Assembly: GCF_009649845.1 (NCBI RefSeq)
Contig: NZ_WJIE01000012.1
Span: forward strand, 163,914 to 227,913
Length of the DNA stretch: 64,000 nucleotides
Reading direction: 5' to 3'
From: Polyangium spumosum
GTDB lineage: Bacteria > Myxococcota_A > Polyangia > Polyangiales > Polyangiaceae
Below the pieces are notes generated by a model that was not told where the DNA came from, searched no databases, and was given only the letters and a program-made list of their open reading frames with translations. Below are positions 62,001 to 64,000 of this stretch, in pieces. Within the stretch, counting starts at the first letter, position 1. Each line of letters opens with the position of its first letter. The position numbers and the translations under genes were made by a program.

Positions 62001-62864
62001 ATGACGATTCGACCCGCCGATCTCCACGCGATCCCCCTCTTCGAGGGCATCACCGAGGCACACCTCGCCGAGCTGCTCTCGGACCTCGAGCGCGTCACGC
62101 TCGCGCCCGGCGAGGTGCTCTTCGAGGCCGGCACCGAGCCGAAACATTTCTGGCTGCTCGTGACCGGCGGCATCGCCCTGGAGCAGGCGGGCGAGGTCCG
62201 CTTCCGCCTCGCGCCCCCCGCGCCCATCGGCGAGCTCGGCGCGTTGACCGGGCTCTACCGCAACACCCGCGCCGTCGCGACCGAGGCGTCCGAGCTCTAC
62301 CGCATCGGCGTCGTCGCGCTCATGCGGTTCTTCGAGAGCCACGGCGACGTCGCGTTCCCCTTCTATCACAACCTGCTCAAGATCGTGGCGCAGAAGGTCC
62401 ACCGCGACGCGATGCGCCTGGACGACATGCGGGCGAACATCATCCGCACGCAGAAGGCCATGAAGGAGCTGCGTGATCGCGTGCTCGAGGCCGAGGAGAC
62501 GCCGATCAGCCGGGCCGTGTGCGACACGCTCGACACGCTGATCGAGCGCAACCGGCGCGCCCACTACATGGTCACGCCGGCCTACGCGCTCTCGACGTCG
62601 GTCCGCCTCGACACGGGCGTGCTCGTCCCGGTGAGCGCGATGTCGGACCGCTTCCTGGAGCTCGTCTCCTTGCCCGACGTGAAGCCGGGCGACGAGGTGA
62701 GCTTCGTGCTGGTGATCCCGAACGACGAGATCCCGGTGAGCGGCAAGGTGCAGCAGGCGGGCGAGGGCTCGGTGCTCGTCGAGCTCGACCTGCTCATCGA
62801 GGAGTACGCGAAGAAGCTCGGCGAGCACCTGACCCGTGTGCAGATGCTCGATTTCGTGGTGTAA
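62001..62864 (+). CDS. Cyclic-nucleotide-binding protein with PilZ-like C-terminus
   Basis: 287 aa. The N-terminal about 125 residues form a cNMP-binding beta-roll (LFEGITEAHLAELLSDLERV, GEVLFEAGTE, FWLLVTGGIAL, PIGELGAL), though the full phosphate-binding cassette Arg pattern is not obvious. A helix connects to a C-terminal beta domain (VRLDTGVLVPVSAMSDRFLELVSLP, PGDEVSFVLVIPNDEIPVSG) that resembles a degenerate PilZ fold. It could bind cyclic nucleotides or c-di-GMP, but the key PilZ RxxxR motif is not seen. No DNA-binding domain is present. Confidence 0.7.
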   Translation: MTIRPADLHAIPLFEGITEAHLAELLSDLERVTLAPGEVLFEAGTEPKHFWLLVTGGIALEQAGEVRFRLAPPAPIGELGALTGLYRNTRAVATEASELYRIGVVALMRFFESHGDVAFPFYHNLLKIVAQKVHRDAMRLDDMRANIIRTQKAMKELRDRVLEAEETPISRAVCDTLDTLIERNRRAHYMVTPAYALSTSVRLDTGVLVPVSAMSDRFLELVSLPDVKPGDEVSFVLVIPNDEIPVSGKVQQAGEGSVLVELDLLIEEYAKKLGEHLTRVQMLDFVV

Positions 62865-62903
62865 TCGAGAGCGAACAGGGACCTTCATTCCCCGGGGGAA
62901 GAG

Positions 62904-63743
62904 ATGAACTCGACGAGGCGCAAGCTCGCCATTGCCACATGGTCCTCGCCGCGCGAGGGCAACATCTACGGCAAGCTGGTCATGGACGCAGGCGAGGCGG
63001 TCGCCTACGTCGAGCACCTGCGGAAGACGACCGGGCAGAAGGTCACGGTCGGCCACATCGTCGGCAAGGCCGCGGCGATGGCCATGAAGAGCGCGCCGGG
63101 GCTGAATGGCCGCATCGTCTTCGGCAGGTACGTCCCGCACGAGACGGTGGACGTGACGTTCCTCGTCGCGCTGGAGGACGGGCGTGACCTCGCGAAGACG
63201 AAGATCACGCGCGCCGACGAGAAATCGATCGCCGACATCGCCAGCGCCCTCGCCGAGGGCGCGGGCAAGCTGCGCGGCGGCAAGGACGCCGATTTCGAGA
63301 AGAGCAAGGGCATCGTGCGGGCCTTGCCCACGTTCCTCCTGAGGCCCGTGCTCTGGACGACGGGGTTTCTGACGGGCGCGCTCGGCGTCGCGGCGTTTGG
63401 GCTGGAGCCGTTCCCGTTTGGCTCGTGTGTCATCACGAACGTGGGCGCGTTCGGCGTGGACGAGGGGTATGCCCCGCCGACGCCGTTCGCGCGCGTGCCG
63501 GTGCTGCTCCTCGTGGGCGCGGTGCGCGAGCAACCTGCGGTCGTCGCGGGCAAGGTCGTCCCGCGGCCCCTCGTGACGATCACCGCCACGGTGGATCATC
63601 GCTTCATCGACGGCGCGCAGCTCGGCCAGCTCGCGAAGGTGCTGCGCAAGGGCTTCGAGGAGCCCTGGACGCTCGACGGCCTCACGAAGGCCCCGTGGGC
63701 GACGAGCGACGCGCCCGAAGCACACGCGACGAACGGCGGGTGA
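62904..63743 (+). CDS. 2-oxoacid dehydrogenase acyltransferase catalytic-domain protein lacking lipoyl domain
   Basis: 279 aa. Only the C-terminal catalytic (E2) domain is present; lipoyl and E1/E3-binding domains are absent. The active-site His/Asp motif DHRFIDGAQ near residue 230 is intact, and the chloramphenicol-acetyltransferase-like fold is evident (VGHIVGKAAAMAMKSAPGLNGR, PFPFGSCVITNVGAFG). A stand-alone catalytic domain suggests a specialised acyltransferase rather than a member of a pyruvate dehydrogenase complex. No other PDH subunit is in the window. Confidence 0.78.
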   Translation: MNSTRRKLAIATWSSPREGNIYGKLVMDAGEAVAYVEHLRKTTGQKVTVGHIVGKAAAMAMKSAPGLNGRIVFGRYVPHETVDVTFLVALEDGRDLAKTKITRADEKSIADIASALAEGAGKLRGGKDADFEKSKGIVRALPTFLLRPVLWTTGFLTGALGVAAFGLEPFPFGSCVITNVGAFGVDEGYAPPTPFARVPVLLLVGAVREQPAVVAGKVVPRPLVTITATVDHRFIDGAQLGQLAKVLRKGFEEPWTLDGLTKAPWATSDAPEAHATNGG

Positions 63744-63774
63744 CGCCGGGGCGGACGGGCTCTACTCTGCGTCC

Positions 63775-64000
63775 ATGTGGCGCGGCACGACTTCTCCCTT
63801 TTTTGCACTCCTCACCCTTCCCTTCGTGTTTCTTGCGTGCGCCGAGGGCAGCGAGCTCGGCGCGGGCGGCTCCTCGGGCACGATAAGCATCGGCAGCACG
63901 GGCCCCGGTAGCACCGGGCCGGGCGGCGCGGGCCCAGGCAGCGGCGGCGCGGGCCCCGGCAGCGGCGGCGCGGGCGGCGCGGGCGGCAGCGGCGCAGGCG
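63775..64000 (+). CDS. Gly-rich lipoprotein, partial (continues past the window)
   Basis: First 75 residues only; the window edge cuts the gene. The N-terminus (MWRGTTSPFFALLTLPFVFLAC) is a signal peptide with lipobox Cys22. It is followed by a Gly/Ser/Thr/Pro linker built of GPGSTGPGG and GAGPGSGG units, like the stalk in the large surface protein at 17585. The C-terminal domain is unseen. Confidence 0.6.
   Translation, partial: MWRGTTSPFFALLTLPFVFLACAEGSELGAGGSSGTISIGSTGPGSTGPGGAGPGSGGAGPGSGGAGGAGGSGAG

Overview
This is a GC-rich stretch, densely coding on both strands, from a delta-proteobacterial myxobacterium, most likely a member of the Polyangiaceae (Polyangium/Sorangium type). Four things suggest this: very high GC with strong third-position bias; many lipoproteins with Gly/Ala/Ser or Cys-rich linkers; a MYXO-CTERM-like C-terminal tail; and Hanks-type Ser/Thr kinases, RsbR-like PAS-STAS proteins and type VI secretion (T6SS) tip genes in one window. 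The assignment rests on gene content only. No rRNA, tRNA, CRISPR array or complete insertion sequence was seen.

Region 1 (32-14469, all minus strand) reads as one long, tightly packed operon. Transcription starts with a Rieske protein, then a cytochrome b fused to cytochrome c, then caa3-type oxidase subunits II (fused to cytochrome c), I and III. A CtaG assembly factor, a monoheme cytochrome c, a YtkA/FixH-like lipoprotein and a diheme cytochrome c peroxidase follow. The operon then continues into a 53-aa protein, an SDR oxidoreductase, a Ca2+-type P-ATPase, a 65-aa hydrophilic protein and a GH15 glucoamylase-like enzyme. This is a self-contained complex III-complex IV electron wire with peroxide detoxification and ion/carbon metabolism appended. 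Subunit I has unusual residues at its two proton-channel landmarks.

Region 2 (14654-25079) is mixed: a sterol-desaturase-like enzyme, an Ala/Glu/Asp-rich lipoprotein, an exported ADP-ribosylglycohydrolase, a 1379-aa surface protein (FG-GAP repeats, 16 disintegrin-like repeats, Gly-rich stalk, MYXO-CTERM-like tail), a DUF3089 protein, a methyltransferase, a cupin and a YceI-like lipoprotein.

Region 3 (about 25084-44116) is a T6SS tip/effector island without any sheath, baseplate or membrane-complex gene. It has a LysM-muramidase, three DUF2169 paralogs, a Ser/Thr kinase, two VgrGs, a COMM-domain-like protein, a 500-aa spike-associated protein, two pentapeptide-repeat proteins, a DUF3540 protein and a PAAR-like (DUF4150) protein fused to an S41 protease. 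The PAAR-protease fusion and the COMM-like protein are the most novel items.

Region 4 (44244-48531) holds lipoproteins, small Cys-containing secreted proteins and an AAA ATPase. Region 5 (48750-57840) holds cysteine biosynthesis (CysK, serine acetyltransferase), DUF1295 and SDR enzymes, an RsbR-like PAS-PAS-STAS protein, a zinc-ribbon SDR lacking the usual catalytic Tyr, an outer-membrane-like protein, a 461-bp intergenic region full of inverted repeats, a second cysteine-synthase-like enzyme and a YbaK-type Cys-tRNA(Pro) deacylase. Region 6 (57900-64000) holds a second Ser/Thr kinase, an enoyl-CoA hydratase, a second RsbR-like protein, a cNMP-binding protein with a PilZ-like tail, a lipoyl-less 2-oxoacid acyltransferase and the start of a Gly-rich lipoprotein cut by the window edge.
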